A DNA stretch of 64,000 nucleotides from Amborella trichopoda (lineage: Eukaryota > Streptophyta > Magnoliopsida > Amborellales > Amborellaceae): NCBI RefSeq assembly GCF_000471905.2, contig NW_006494789.1:10135388-10199387 (forward strand). The letters run 5' to 3'. Shown piece by piece: positions 10,961-22,100 of the stretch (its first letter is position 1; each line of letters opens with the position of its first letter). The position numbers and the translations under genes were made by a program. The notes under the pieces were generated by a model. It was not told the origin of the DNA, ran no database searches, and worked only from the letters and a program-made list of their open reading frames with translations.

Positions 10961-11730
10961 AATCAAAGTTGGAATTTGGTTTCTAGTGGCCATAAAGCAC
11001 AACAACTTTATCCCTGTCGTGCGGTGAACCTAATTGTCCGTCATGCGTAAGGTTCAGTTCAGATGAAGCCCTTGATGCTGTGGTCGTAATGAGTCCGGTT
11101 TTAAGCCAATTCGAACTGCGATCATCATTATGTGGTCGCTCAATCAAGGAGCGCACTTGCTGAAAATTCTACAACTTTGCTTCGAATCATGATCTTCTCT
11201 CTAAATTTTCTCTCAGCTTGGGCTATGCAGTGGGGCATTCCACATATCAAATCAATCGGACCAACGAGACGAACATGCTCCCAAAATTTGGGCTCATTTT
11301 GAGCCAGGAAGAGGAAGATACGAGCATCCAAAGTTCAGCTCGAAGTTGAAAAACACAATTTTCATTAATGTAAACTAATTCACTGAGGGTGCACCAGAAT
11401 AGTGTGTGACCTAGCTATTTTTGGTAATTTGGCCATAACTTGGTCTAAAATCAATCAAGCCGAAACTTGATACTTGGGTGCTTTTGGATGTTCCGGTTCT
11501 AATGGTGGTGGTCTCATGGTCATTTGACGTTTTGGTGATGGGGCTGTAATTATAAGGTCTGCTTTTAGCATGCTAGAGACTGAATTTTGAAAACTTTTTT
11601 TGCATCTGATCTGCCTTAATATCGTTGGATCGCGACGAAACATGGCAGGTATTCTTAGGAGACTCATAGCCTTGCTTTTTGAATATTCTCAGTCATTATG
11701 AGACTGTTGAAAATTTCATTATGTATCAGG
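10961..11730 (-). mobile_element. Tat/Ogre-like LTR fragment (first ~770 bp), minus strand
   Basis: The reverse complement matches LTR B from 19003 to about 19690: 'ttcgtcgcgat', 'ggcagatcagatgcaaaaa', 'ccattaatg', 'ccaaattttgggagca', 'cgctccttg' and 'cttacgcatga'-like blocks line up in order. It also includes the very start of the LTR (about 11700-11730), which LTR B lacks. It therefore forms an inverted repeat with LTR B around 11.7-19.0 kb. Small minus-strand ORFs inside it are not genes. Confidence 0.8.
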
Positions 11731-11739
11731 GCTTATTGA

Positions 11740-12393
11740 TCTACGGCTTCCGTAGTCCATAGGCATTTTGGTACTTGCGGACCATGGTCGTAAATTGCTC
11801 TCTCCTTATTCGGACAAGGGATACAAGTTTTGACAAATACCCTCAAACAGTCATCTCTAGTGCAAGTGATCATATGATGAATGGAAGTGGAAGAAGGAGA
11901 ATGATAAGAGGATGTTGATGCTATGGAGGATTCAATTGATGAAGGCAAGACTGGACTTGACTCAAGAGAGGGAGACATGGCCGGTGAAGAGGAAGTCTGA
12001 GGAACATTTTCTAATGGAGTGGGCACCTCAGAGAGAGGTGCAACAATGCTAGAGGGGGGAACAATGAAAGCATTCTATGGTAAGGAGATAGAAGAAGGTG
12101 GATTGAGCCAACAGTCGAGAGGGTCGCTATTAGCGGACTGGTATTCCATTGATAATCATATAAAAGGATAGAGACATTAATTAAAGCGAACATGGCGAGA
12201 AAGATAAAAACGACCAGTGACCAAATCAAGACACTTGTATCATTTGTGTTGGGACCTGTAGCCAATAAACACACAAGGAATAAATCTAGGCTCTAATTTA
12301 TCAGAGCGATAAGAGCTAAGAAATGTACCCTAAAGCTGTGCAAAATATTGTAATATGGTGGAATACCAAATCAAACTTCATATGGAGACTTAG
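11740..12393 (-). pseudogene. copia integrase C-terminal region
   Basis: On the minus strand the order is SPYEV.FGIPPYYNILHSF, FIPCVFIGYRSQHK, YKCLDLVTGRFYLSRHVRF, then a Ser/Pro-rich linker (11733-12026). This is the standard copia segment between the integrase core and RT, broken by stops. It begins in minus-strand order exactly where the copia text at 18497 breaks off (LINRLPTPTLGY | SPYEV). The two are therefore one integrase interrupted by the LTR J insertion. Confidence 0.88.
12389..12393 (-). other. possible degenerate 5-bp target duplication (right flank of LTR J)
   Basis: CTAAG on the minus strand directly after the LTR end. The opposite flank (18497-18501) reads ATCAG, agreeing at 3 of 5 bases. 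The junction in the copia reading frame supports the insertion point better than this weak duplication does. Confidence 0.35.
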
Positions 12394-13079
12394 TGGTTAG
12401 CTGCCTTGATCTGGCTCTCCAGATCCCTAGTGGGTCGGGCGGCATGTGTCTCGGGTTTCGAGAGAGACCCGGGATTTTTGTGAGATTGCTCTCTCGAGAA
12501 AAGGGGCCGGTGTTACCAACAGGTGAGATAGGAATTTAAAGGTGGGTTCGGGACTTGCTTGGGTTGTCGGGCATGGGCGCCATCTTAGATCACGAAGAAA
12601 GCTTCCCAATAATGAAACTGGTTTGGAATCTCCTCCCTTGGCTCGTATTCTTCTTATTTTCTGCTTTCTTGCAATCACACACATATATGGCAAAGGTTAT
12701 GGGACAGATGGGTCAGACGGGTCAGACCTCACCCTTTTCCTCTTTGATGATCATATGCAAGCATGCATATTCAAAAAGAAGAAAGAAAGACAAGGGGAGA
12801 GAAGAATTCGACTAATCAATAAGATCAAAGCAGTGACTAGGCTGGTGGATAATTGGCGTAACGTGGCAGCGAAATGGGCTCGATAACTGAGATCGGCTCA
12901 CGTGATTGCTACTAGATGCTATTGCCAATATCAACTAGTTAAGCATGATAGTCGGTCTGTCGTGGCAGTAAAGTGAGCCAAGGTAACCTGGCGTCACGGC
13001 ATTACGTCTAGACGACAGAACTGCCATGAGATGCTAACCTTAATCCCTCTTGGTCAAATGAAAGAGTAGCCGAGGAATG

Positions 13080-14090
13080 GTTAAAGAGAAGAAGAGAATG
13101 GATGGAAGGAGAGAGAAGAAGGAAGAGAGGAAGGAGAAGAAGGAAGAGGAGATGCAGTTGGCACTAGACATTGTCGACTGTTTCAAGAGAAGGGAGAGAG
13201 AGGAAGTAGCCGGCGCTACTTTGTCAGATGAGAAGAGAGGAATAGAACTAACATACGCTAAGTCTCACCAACTGACAAAAGAAGAGAGGGAACACCAGCT
13301 GACGCTAGGTCTCACCGACTGACAGAAGAGGAGAGAGAAGACCAACCAGTGTCAAGTCTCACCGACTGATAGCAGAAGAAAGAGAAGACCAACAGGCACT
13401 AAGTCTCGCCGACTGACAGAAAAAGAGAGAGAAAACCAATCGGTACCAAGTCTCGTCGATTAATAGAAGAAGAGAGATAAGACCATCCGACGGTAGGCCC
13501 TGCTGACTGATAGAAGTAGAGAGAGAAGACCAACCGGTGCTAGGTCTTGCTGACTGATAGAAGAAGAGGGAGAAGACCAACTGGCATTAGGTCTCACCGA
13601 CTGGTAGAAGAAGAGAGACAAGATCAGCCAGGGTGAAGTCTTGCTGACTGGTAAGAAGAGAGAGAAGACCAACTGATGCTAGGTCTCGTCGACTGGTAGA
13701 AGAGAAGAGAGCAGACCAACCCACGCTAAGTCTCACTGACAGGTAGAAGAAGAGAGGAAGACCAACCGGTGCTAGGCCTCACCGATTGATAGAAGAAGAG
13801 AGAGAAGGCCAACTGGTGCTAGGCCTTACCGACTGATAGATGAAGAGAGAGAAGACCAACTAGAGCTAGGTCTCGCCGACTGGTAGAAGAAGATAGAGAA
13901 GACCAACTGGCGCTAGGTCTCACCAGCTGGTAGAAGAAGAGAGAGAAGACTAACTGACGCTAGGCATCACGAACTGATAGAAGAAGAGAGAGATGGAAAA
14001 CCAGCATTAGGTCTCACCAGTTGACAAAAGAAGATAGAAAAGACCAACTGGCACTAAGTCTCGCCAATTGACAGAAGAAGATAAAGATGA
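13080..14090 (-). repeat. LTR J minisatellite, about 49-50 bp unit
   Basis: About 20 copies of 'agaccaactggcgctaggtc' + 'tcaccgactggtagaagaag' + 'agagag' on the plus strand. It shares the core GGCGCTAGG...CCGACTGG (reverse complement of CCAGTCGG...CCTAGCGCC) with the LTR A/E/F repeat but has a shorter unit. Confidence 0.88.
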
Positions 14091-14161
14091 GAAGAGAAGA
14101 TGAGAGAGAAAGAGATAGAGATGGGAAGAGGAGAGAGAAAGAGATAAAGATAAGGAGAGAA

Positions 14162-14201
<40 letters not shown>

Positions 14202-14316
14202 AGAGAAGACNNNNNNNNNNNNNNNNNNNNCGTAACGAACGTAAACGAAAAGAAAGAAGAACGAAACGAACGAACGTACGACGTACGTACGTACGTACGA
14301 CGAGTAGAGAAGAAGA

Positions 14317-14409
<93 letters not shown>

Positions 14410-14460
14410 AGAGAAGAGAGAGAGAAAGAGAGAGAAGCGAGAGGGAAATGAGAGAAAGTG
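14090..14460 (-). repeat. (GA)n/(CT)n tract with a 20-N gap and an ACGT microsatellite
   Basis: Long GA runs flank an assembly gap at 14211-14230. Directly after the gap is 'cgtaacgaacgtaaacg' and then 'cgtacgtacgtacgtacg' (about 14275-14302), unlike anything in the other LTR copies. The 180-aa and 124-aa ORFs across this tract are low-complexity artefacts. Confidence 0.85.
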
Positions 14461-14588
14461 AGAGAGGGAAGGAGAGAGAAAGTTTCCTACTCGAAGGGTA
14501 TCAACCCTTTTATTCTCTCTCCTCTCTCTCCAAGAGGTACTCATAGGCTCAAGCAAGGAATCGAAATTTTACAATGGGGCAGTGCTTG

Positions 14589-14596
14589 TTTATATA
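14589..14596 (-). promoter_or_regulatory. TATA box of LTR J
   Basis: TATATAAA on the minus strand, preceded by 'ccacccatgtttgggcacaa', the same promoter-proximal wording as LTRs C and D. Confidence 0.75.
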
Positions 14597-14668
14597 GAAT
14601 TGTGCCCAAACATGGGTGGATTGATCAAAATTACACTTAATTGCTGAAAATTAAGATTTAATTGAATT

Positions 14669-14774
14669 AAAATAAATTCTAAAAATTGGTGCAAAAGAAC
14701 TGTTTTACCCCTACCTAACAATGTGTGGAATTTCAGAACAGTCACTACTGTTGCTCGAGATCTTACGTGATCTT
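14669..14774 (-). repeat. 106-bp direct repeat, left copy
   Basis: U3 sequence from 'aaaataaattctaaaaat' to 'gatcttacgtgatctt' is repeated at 17279-17384 in the same orientation with a modest number of mismatches. Together the two copies bracket the pol fragment 14775-17278. Confidence 0.9.
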
Positions 14775-17278
14775 TTGCACCAAGAGAAAGGTCAGCACGA
14801 AATACTTCTTCATCAGAGAAGTCGCTTGATAGAGGAGATTCTATCGGTACAGGGTGTGCTGTGAGAAAGTCCGTCAAGGCCTGGCCCTTGATGGTATTTT
14901 GTGGGACGTACGTGATGTCGAACTCCATCAGCAATAGTGCCCACTTAGCCAGGCGTCCCAACAAGCATGGGCATGTCATGAGAAACTTTACAGGATCAGC
15001 TTTCGATATAAGTTTCACTTCATGACCGAGCAAGTAATGGTAGAGTTTTTGTACTGTGAAGATCAGGGTCAGACACATCTTTTCAATAGGGGGATAATTC
15101 TTTTCGGCCCCTTGCATCCTGCGACTGAGGTACTATAACGCGGTTTCTTTTCCTTCTTCATTGTTTTGTGCCAACAATACTTTAAGGGACTCATCTAAAG
15201 CAGTCACATATAGAATGAGGGGTCTTCCCAATACTGGTGTCGAGAGTACTGGAGGATTGAGTAAATACTGCTTGATGTCGTCAAGGGCTGCTTAACATGC
15301 TTCATCCCAGATGAATGGGGTATCTTTCTTTAGCAGGTGTGTAAAAGTGACCTGAGAGGTTGGAGATGAACCTGCGAATGTAAGCCAATTGCCCTTAGAG
15401 GGAGCGCAGTTCTCGAAGCGTTGTCGGTGATGGCATTTCTTAGATTGCTTTGATCATGACTGGCTCGATTTCAAACCCTCGATGTGTGACGATGAACCCG
15501 AAGAATGTTTTGGAGCACACGCCGAAAGTTTAGTGGGCCCATTTTAAGTTGATGAAGACCCAAACGATCGAATACCTTCTCAAGGTCTCTCATGTGAGCA
15601 TCCGTCTCTTCAGATTTTACCACCAAATCATCTACATAGCATTCCACTTCTTTGCGTATCATGTCTTTGAAAATGATCTTCATTGCTCTCTAGTATGAGG
15701 CGTTAACATTCTTTAATATTGGAGTTAAGAATACAGTGGCCTCTTCATCTTCAGGCGCCGTTCTTATCTGATTATAGCAGGAGTATCAGTCCATGAATGA
15801 AAAGGTTTGACAGTGAGCGGTAGGGTCGATGAGAATCTCGATGAATGGCAAGAGGCAGTCATCCTTGGGACAGGCTGTATTCAAATCGAGAAAGTCAATG
15901 CACACCCTGATTTGACCATTCTTCTTCTTGACCAGAACAACATTTGCTAGCCATTTTGGGTACTTGACTTCGTGAATAAAGCCTTATGTCTAAGTTTGGT
16001 TATCTCGACATCTATTTGGATTTCAATATCAGGCCTGAACCTTCTTGATTTCTGTTTGACAGGTTTGACAGTCGGATCAATGCTGAGATAGTGAACGATG
16101 ACTTGAGGGTCTAAATTGGGCATCTCATGCTAATGCCAAGAAAAGCTGTTCTGGTTCGTTTTCAAGAGAGTAATGAACTCCTCTTTCTCGTCTAAAGATA
16201 TTCTTGCTGAAATGAAAGTGGGTCTGGGATTTATTTCTTCGAGTTCGTCAGTTGTGGCCTGACCACCTTCTTCCCATTCTTCTGGGGCCTCTTGGATCTC
16301 TTCATCATTATTTTTAGAGGTCTTTTCATCAAACTCAAGGGCAAAGACCCATGACCTTGACATCTCTACTTCCAATCGGGTTCCGGAGCATGTCCTGATT
16401 TTGGTGCCTTTTTCGGATCGAGGGATAGAAGGGTCGACCTAAAACATGAGAAGCCAATCAAGTTGCAGGAGATTGTTTTGTGTTAAACAAAGGTTAGGCA
16501 TGAAGTGTCCTTGTGTGAATCACACGGCCATAGCACAGATGTGTGTAATGCTTGCTCTGCAGTGACTTGCGCTTCATAGACTTGTACCATATGGCAAGCC
16601 CCTTGAGAATAAAATTTTTTCCCCCTTGATTCTCTCAGCCTCTGCTTGAAGTCGGGCTCAGAGGGCCACTGGGGTTTCTTTGGCTTTGATTTATTTTGCT
16701 TCTTTGAAGAAGGTAGCTCTACCTTGGCTTTAGCTGCCAAGGCATTAGCAATTGTTAAGAATCCTGCTGCCTGCGCCAGGGTCTTTCTCAATCGTTTCCG
16801 TTGCATCTTTGTTATGTTTGGTCCCTCAAGTTCTCTATTGAGAGAGTCGAAGTCCAGGCATATCAAGGTTTTACTTGTAGGAGACATAGACAAGGAAGAA
16901 TGAGGAGCAGGAGAAGAAGGAGTAGGGTTAGAAGGTGGGGGACTTTGAAGGTCGTTCCCCTCATCCGACCGGTCTGGGCAGCTTTTTACGTGATTGCCAG
17001 AGTTGGACGGGTGCAGGGGATCTTTTAGGTCTTTCTCTTGTTTAGACCGTTGGGGAGTGCTTTTAATGTTGTCACCCTCATTGGATGTGTGCTGAGTGGG
17101 AGATGAGACGGGAGCATCCTCTTGACAGGATGAAGAAGGAAAAATGATTGTGCCGGGGATGAAGTCCAATAAAGTTGGCATTAGAGGAAGGGGCCTAAGA
17201 AATTCCTGCTCGACTACGAGTTGAGCGGTCTTGTTTCTTCGGCGAGCAACCCTTGATGCCCGTCTCTTTTTAGCTTTT
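14775..17278 (-). pseudogene. Tat/Ogre pol fragment (pre-RT linker, RT, RNase H) captured inside LTR J
   Basis: In minus-strand order: a basic linker (KKRRASRVARRRNKTAQ at about 17278-17220, then CPDRSDEGNDL and PNITKMQRKRLRKTLAQAAGF); an acidic stretch before RT (16375-16130, ending FITLLKTNQNSFSWH); RT with intact CYVDDLVVKSE (about 15645-15610); and RNase H connection text YHYLLGHEVKLISKADPVKF and FDITYVPQNTIKGQALTDFL (15117-14800). It corresponds to 34503-37030 of element E-F. Several stops and frameshifts break it. There is no integrase and no gag. Its upstream and downstream limits are the two 106-bp U3 copies, so it sits in the U3 of one LTR, not between two complete LTRs. Confidence 0.9.
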
Positions 17279-17384
17279 AAAATAAATTCTAAAAATAGGT
17301 ATAAAAGGATTGTTTTAACCCTACCTAACAATGTGTGAAATTCCAGAACAATCCCTGCTGTTGCTCGAGATCTTACGTGATCTT
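17279..17384 (-). repeat. 106-bp direct repeat, right copy
   Basis: Partner of 14669-14774; see that entry. Confidence 0.9.
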
Positions 17385-18496
17385 CCATGGTTGACCCAGG
17401 TGTGTTTTGATGCCCGTTTAATCGAAAGGTTATTGTTTTCTTGTAGGGCTCGACATGGTGATTGTTTTGATACTAACTTCGAGTCATGGATCATGTTTTT
17501 GAGCCATGATCACGAGTCTTGAAATTTGTTTGGGTCTTAAAAACTCTGGATCTATAGTGCAGTCATTCCTTAATGTTTTTCAGTGATTTCGTTGTCGTAG
17601 TGCACTAAGCATGTCGTCACAATCATGTGGTAACAAACAGTACGCGATTTGTAGCCCAAACGAAGATTTCACAGCTTTTGAATTTTGGCCAGAATCTAGA
17701 ATTAGAAGGTCGAAATTTCAGTTACTTCGTCGGCTTCGTGCATGAAATTTGACCGTCCATTATGTACGGGGTTCGGACCAATGGTAGCCCTAGACCTTAC
17801 ACACACAATGGAATTGGTTTTGCGTTGATCTGTTGCATGAGCGTCGTGATTTGGTCCATTGAGCGAGGCCTGTCACTGCTAAAGTTTCTGCAATTTCTTC
17901 ATAGAGCAAAGACTTCTCTCTAGCATTTCTCCTTGCTCAGACATCATCTCGGGGCATGGCCCATATCGAATTTTTCGTCTTGATGAGACGAATACGCTCA
18001 CCAAATTTGGGAGTGTTTTAACTTGGGAGTGAGTTAAGGGCCCCGAAATTGACTGCCCGTGATTGTAAAAACAACCACCTTTAATGGTGTTTTGGTGCAG
18101 TGAGGCCACAAGGGAATAATGTGTGGCCCCTCCTGTTTCAATGTTTTTCTCATATCTTTGTTCTGGAGTGTTCGATTAAGCCTATAGGGTTTTTTAATTG
18201 TGCCGGATCTAAATGTGGTGGTGCCATTGTGATTTGAGACATCGAAAATGTAGTTCCAGTTGTATGGTCCGTTTCAGGGTACTAGAGGCCATTTTTTCAA
18301 AAATTGTTCCTTTGTGTTCACTTCCTTAGACATATCAGAATGTGATGAAATGTGGTAGGTGGTCTTTTGGAGTGCTGATGACAATCTTGACCAATTCTAG
18401 TGCCATTTTGAGACTATCGAGAATTTTCACGGTTTTGTTGGCTTTATTGACCTGCTTTCTACCAAGGACCAAACTGCTAAAAAATACGTTCAAACA
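17279..18496 (-). mobile_element. LTR J, upstream part (LTR start to mid-U3), minus strand
   Basis: Begins on the minus strand TGTTTGAACGTATTTTTTAGC at 18496, directly after copia text, and proceeds through the U3 blocks seen in LTRs A and F ('catgtctaagg...', 'caccattaaaggtgg', the conserved hairpin at about 17987-18003, 'gtcatgatcacgt'-type text). It stops at 17279, where pol sequence begins. The first 17384-17279 segment is repeated at 14774-14669, where the LTR resumes. Confidence 0.88.
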
Positions 18497-19002
18497 CTGA
18501 TATCCCAAAGTTGGAGTTGGCAAACGATTTATTAGGAAAAGAGCAGTGGAGAAGGCCTCTATCCAAAAGCGTCGTGGCATGGTGGAGGTGAGTAAGACTA
18601 GTCTCAATAATATAGTGATGCTTGCACTCTATAACTCCATTCGTTCAGGAGTATGAGAGCAAGATAGGTTGTGTTGAATACCAAAGTTCGACAATAATTG
18701 TGAGAATAATTTATTAACAAACTCATGGCCACATTAGACTGCACAAATCTAATTTTAGCAGCAAAAAGGTTTTCAACCACATTTTCAAATTTTTGAAAAT
18801 AGTCAATAGTCTCAGATTTTTGCTTTAGAGGGAAAATCCAAGTGTATTTTGAATAATCATTCATAAATATCAGGTCATATTTATAACCCCCACAAGAAAT
18901 CTTTGGGGCTGGTCCCCACACATTTGTATGAATTAAGTGCAAAGCAGTAGGAGATAAAGAGTTGAAAAGATGAAATTTCAACCGAAAACTTTTATTAACA
19001 CC
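18497..19002 (-). pseudogene. copia integrase core
   Basis: On the minus strand: KSFRLKFHLFNSLS, then LHLIHTNVWGPAPKIS, YKYDLIFMNDYSKYTW, IFPLKQKSETIDYF, and after a broken stretch MPRRFWIEAFSTALFLINR + LPTPTLGY. This is the copia integrase catalytic core. The canonical first catalytic Asp (HTDVWGPAP) is Asn here, and the 'SDGGGEF' motif is replaced by QSNVAMS, so it is inactive. It continues, after LTR J, at 12393. Its upstream side ends at 19002 against LTR B. Confidence 0.9.
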
Positions 19003-20165
19003 TGTCGAATTTCGTCGCGATTCAACGACGTTAAGGCAGATCAGATGCAAAAACAGTTTTCAAAATTCGGTCTTTAGCGTGCTCAAAGTAGACCTTATAA
19101 CTACAACCCCATAACCAGAACTTCAAATACCATGAGACCACTGCTATTGGATCCGAAACATTCGAAAACCGCCAAGTACCAAGTTTCGACTTGATCGGAC
19201 TTTTCTAGACCAAGTTATGGCCAAATTACAAAAAAAGGCTAGATCACACACTATTCCGGTGCACCCTTAGAGAACCAGTTTCCATTAATGGAAACTGTGT
19301 TTTTCAACTTTGGGCTGAACTTTAGATGCTTGTATCTTCCTCATCCTGACTCAGAATGAGCCCAAATTTTGGGAGCATTTTCGTCTCGTCGGCCCGATCG
19401 TTTTGATATATGATATGCCCCATGGTGTTGTCCGAGCCAAGAGAAAATTTAGAGAGAAGATCATGATTCGAAGCAAAGTTGCAGAATTTTCAGAAAGTGC
19501 GCTCCTTGGTCGAGCGGCCACATCACAATGTTCACAAGTCGGATTGGCATGAAACCGGACCCGTTACGACCACAACGCTATGGGATTCATCAGAACCAAA
19601 CCTCGCGTATGATGGACAGTTAGGTGCGCCGCACGATAGGGATAAAAATTGCTGCACTTTTTGGCTACTGAAAACTAAATTCCAGTCAAAATACCTAATT
19701 TGGAAAACCGTCATTCGGGCACCAAATCGATCCACGTTCGTTGCCAAATGTTCATGACGACGTGCCCATCAATATACAATGAAGAAATCATAGAAAAATA
19801 GTGGGCAATGAGCGTGATGTTGAATCAACGATCGCACGATTTTTACGAATTTTACACCTCGAGATTGTGGCCCAAGAACCTGATCCATGACTTGAAATAT
19901 ATATTAAAATGACCGTTTGACTGAGCTGATCAAGAATACAATATTATTTTTTCCAGACAGAGGTCGGAAGGACCCCGAACGAGCCACGTAAAGTTGAAAA
20001 ACGTGTATGGCCATTGGAGGGACTAATTTGGAATATCATGAATTGTGGGTGGGGCAAAATCATCATTTTGCCCTTATTTTCTTAATTTTAGTTAATTTAT
20101 TTTAATGTCATTTTCGATCAATTAGGTTAACTATTGGGCATCCACCCATGTTTGGATGACTCCCA

Positions 20166-20172
20166 TATATAT
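20166..20172 (+). promoter_or_regulatory. TATA box of LTR B
   Basis: TATATATG after 'ccacccatgtttggatgac', the promoter wording shared with the other LTRs of the family. Confidence 0.7.
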
Positions 20173-20484
20173 GCACGTGATGTCAACATTGAAAAGGGGT
20201 TGTTCGTTGAATTGAGAAATTTTTGCTACTGTTCATATTTGGGTGTGTACGTTCCTCTTTCCTTAGAGAGAAAGGAAAGAGAGAACTTTCTCTCTTGGGC
20301 TGGTACCCTGGGGACCCATCGAGGTAACTTTCTCTCTCCTTTCCTCTTCTCTTTTTCTCTCTCATCTTTCTCTTTCCTCTTTCTCTTTCCTCTTTCTTTC
20401 TCCCTCTTTCCTCTTTCTTCTTTCTCTCTCTTCTTCTTTCTTCTTTCAATCTTCTTCTTTCTTATCCTCTCTCTCTCTCTCTCA

Positions 20485-22100
20485 TAACTGGGATGGCGGC
20501 TTGAGCCTCTTCCTGAATGGCGGGTGCAGTTGCCGCCTTGATGTGTCTTCCTTTCTCTCTGTCCTATCTTCTCTCTATTAACTAAGACGGTAGCCCGAGC
20601 CCTTTCCCAAGTGGTGGGCTCGACCGCCGTCTCCGTCATCTCTCTTCTCTCTCTTTGGTCTTCTCTCATGACTAAGATGGCAGCCTGATCCCTTTCCCAA
20701 GTGACAGGCTCAGCCGCAGTCTCCGTCATTTTCTTATGTCTCTTTGGTCTTCTCTCATGGCTGAGATGGCAGCCTGAGCCCTTTCTTAAGTGGGGGGCTC
20801 AGCCGTTGTCTCTGACATCTTCTTATCTCTCTCTTGACTTCTCTCATGGCTACGATGACAGCTTAAGTCCTTTCTCAAGTGGCAGGCTCACCCACCTTCC
20901 TCGACCTTCTCTTCTTTCTCACTCCTCTTCAAGACGTCAGGCTCACCTGCCATTCCTGACCTTCTCTTCTTTCTCTCTCCTCTTCGGGATGACCGGCTCA
21001 CTTGACGTCCCCGACCTTCTCTTCTTTCACTCTCCTCTTTCAGACTGCAGGCTCACCCACCATCCCTGACCTTCTCTTCTTTCTCTTTCATCCTTTAGAC
21101 AGTAGTCTGAGCTGTCATCCCCATCTCTTTCCTCTTTCTTTCTCCTCCCCAGAATGACAGTTCGAGCTAGTTTCCCTGTCTCTTCTCTCTTTCTCTCTAC
21201 TCCCTAGGACAACAGGCTCAACTGCTATCTTTGTCTTCTCTTTATCTCTCCTCCCTGGGACGGTAGACTCAACTGCTGTCTCAATTCTCTTCTCTCTCTT
21301 CTTTCTCTATTCTATTCTTTCTCTTCTTTCCCCCTCTTCTTTCTCTTTCCCTACTTCTTTCTTTCTCTCTCCTTCTCTTCTCTCTTTCTCTCTTCTCTTC
21401 TTCCTCTCACTTCTTCTCTCTCTTTCTCAGACAACACCAAAGCCCGTCGTCTACGCCTCTTTTCTTCTTCTCTCCTCTTTCTCTCTCTTCTTTCTCTTCC
21501 CCTCTTTCTTTATCTGTTTCTCCTTTTTCTATAAAATCTCTCTCTCTTCTTCCTCTTTACAATCTCTTCTTTCTCTAAAATCTCCTATCTTCTTTCTTTG
21601 AAACCTCTTCTTCTCTTGTTTCTCTTCCTGTTCCCTTCTTTCTCTATCTCATCGCTCTTCCTTCTCTACTTTTCTTTCTCTCTTGTCTCTCATCTCTTTA
21701 AAATATCTTCTTTATTTTTCTCTCTAATCTCTCTGATTTCTCTAAGAAATTTAATATTTTATTTCTATTTAAAATCTCTTCTTTTCCCTCTCTTTCTTTC
21801 TTCTCTTATTCTCTTCTCACTGAAGGAACTGGTGAAATATAAATTAGCCTTCATCCCTTATTTTCTCTCTCTTCTCTCTTAAAGGACTAGGTGAAAGACA
21901 AACTAACCATCACTCTTTTCTCCCTCTTCACTCTCTTCGCTCTCTCTCTTTTTTCTCTCTCTAAATGACTAGGTGAAAAACAAACTAGCCTTTGCTCTCT
22001 CTTTTTTCTCTCTTCTTTCCTCTCCCTTTTTCTCTTTCTCTCTCTTTTCCTTGAACGACTAGGTGAAAGACAAACTAGCCTTCACTCCTCTCTCTTTCTT
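20485..22100 (+). repeat. LTR B pyrimidine-rich tract with minisatellites
   Basis: First array: about five units of ~88 bp carrying 'gatggcagcctgagcccttt' and 'cagccgtcgtctccgtcatc'-like text at 20490, 20585, 20673, 20762 and 20853. Second: units of ~57 bp with 'caggctcacccaccttcctc' at about 20883-21080. Third: 'gactaggtgaaagacaaact' + 'agcc' at 21826-22080. None of these units occurs in LTRs A, E or F. Confidence 0.8.

Larger units (their letters stand above)
12394..14774 (-). mobile_element. LTR J, downstream part (TATA, minisatellite, U5), minus strand
   Basis: In minus-strand order: 106-bp U3 segment (14774-14669), TATA box (14596-14589), GA/CT-rich run, minisatellite (14090-13080), an acceptor-like 'gtgtgtgattgcaag' (about 12672-12658), U5, and the end GGCAGCTAACCA at 12394. 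Copia integrase resumes immediately after. The copia junction independently proves where this LTR family ends, matching CCTAACCA in LTRs C and G. Confidence 0.85.

Noticed and set aside
14014..14556. 180-codon Ser/Leu ORF (minus) and 124-codon Arg/Glu ORF (plus)
   Set aside because: Low-complexity GA/CT tract crossing an N gap; no domain.
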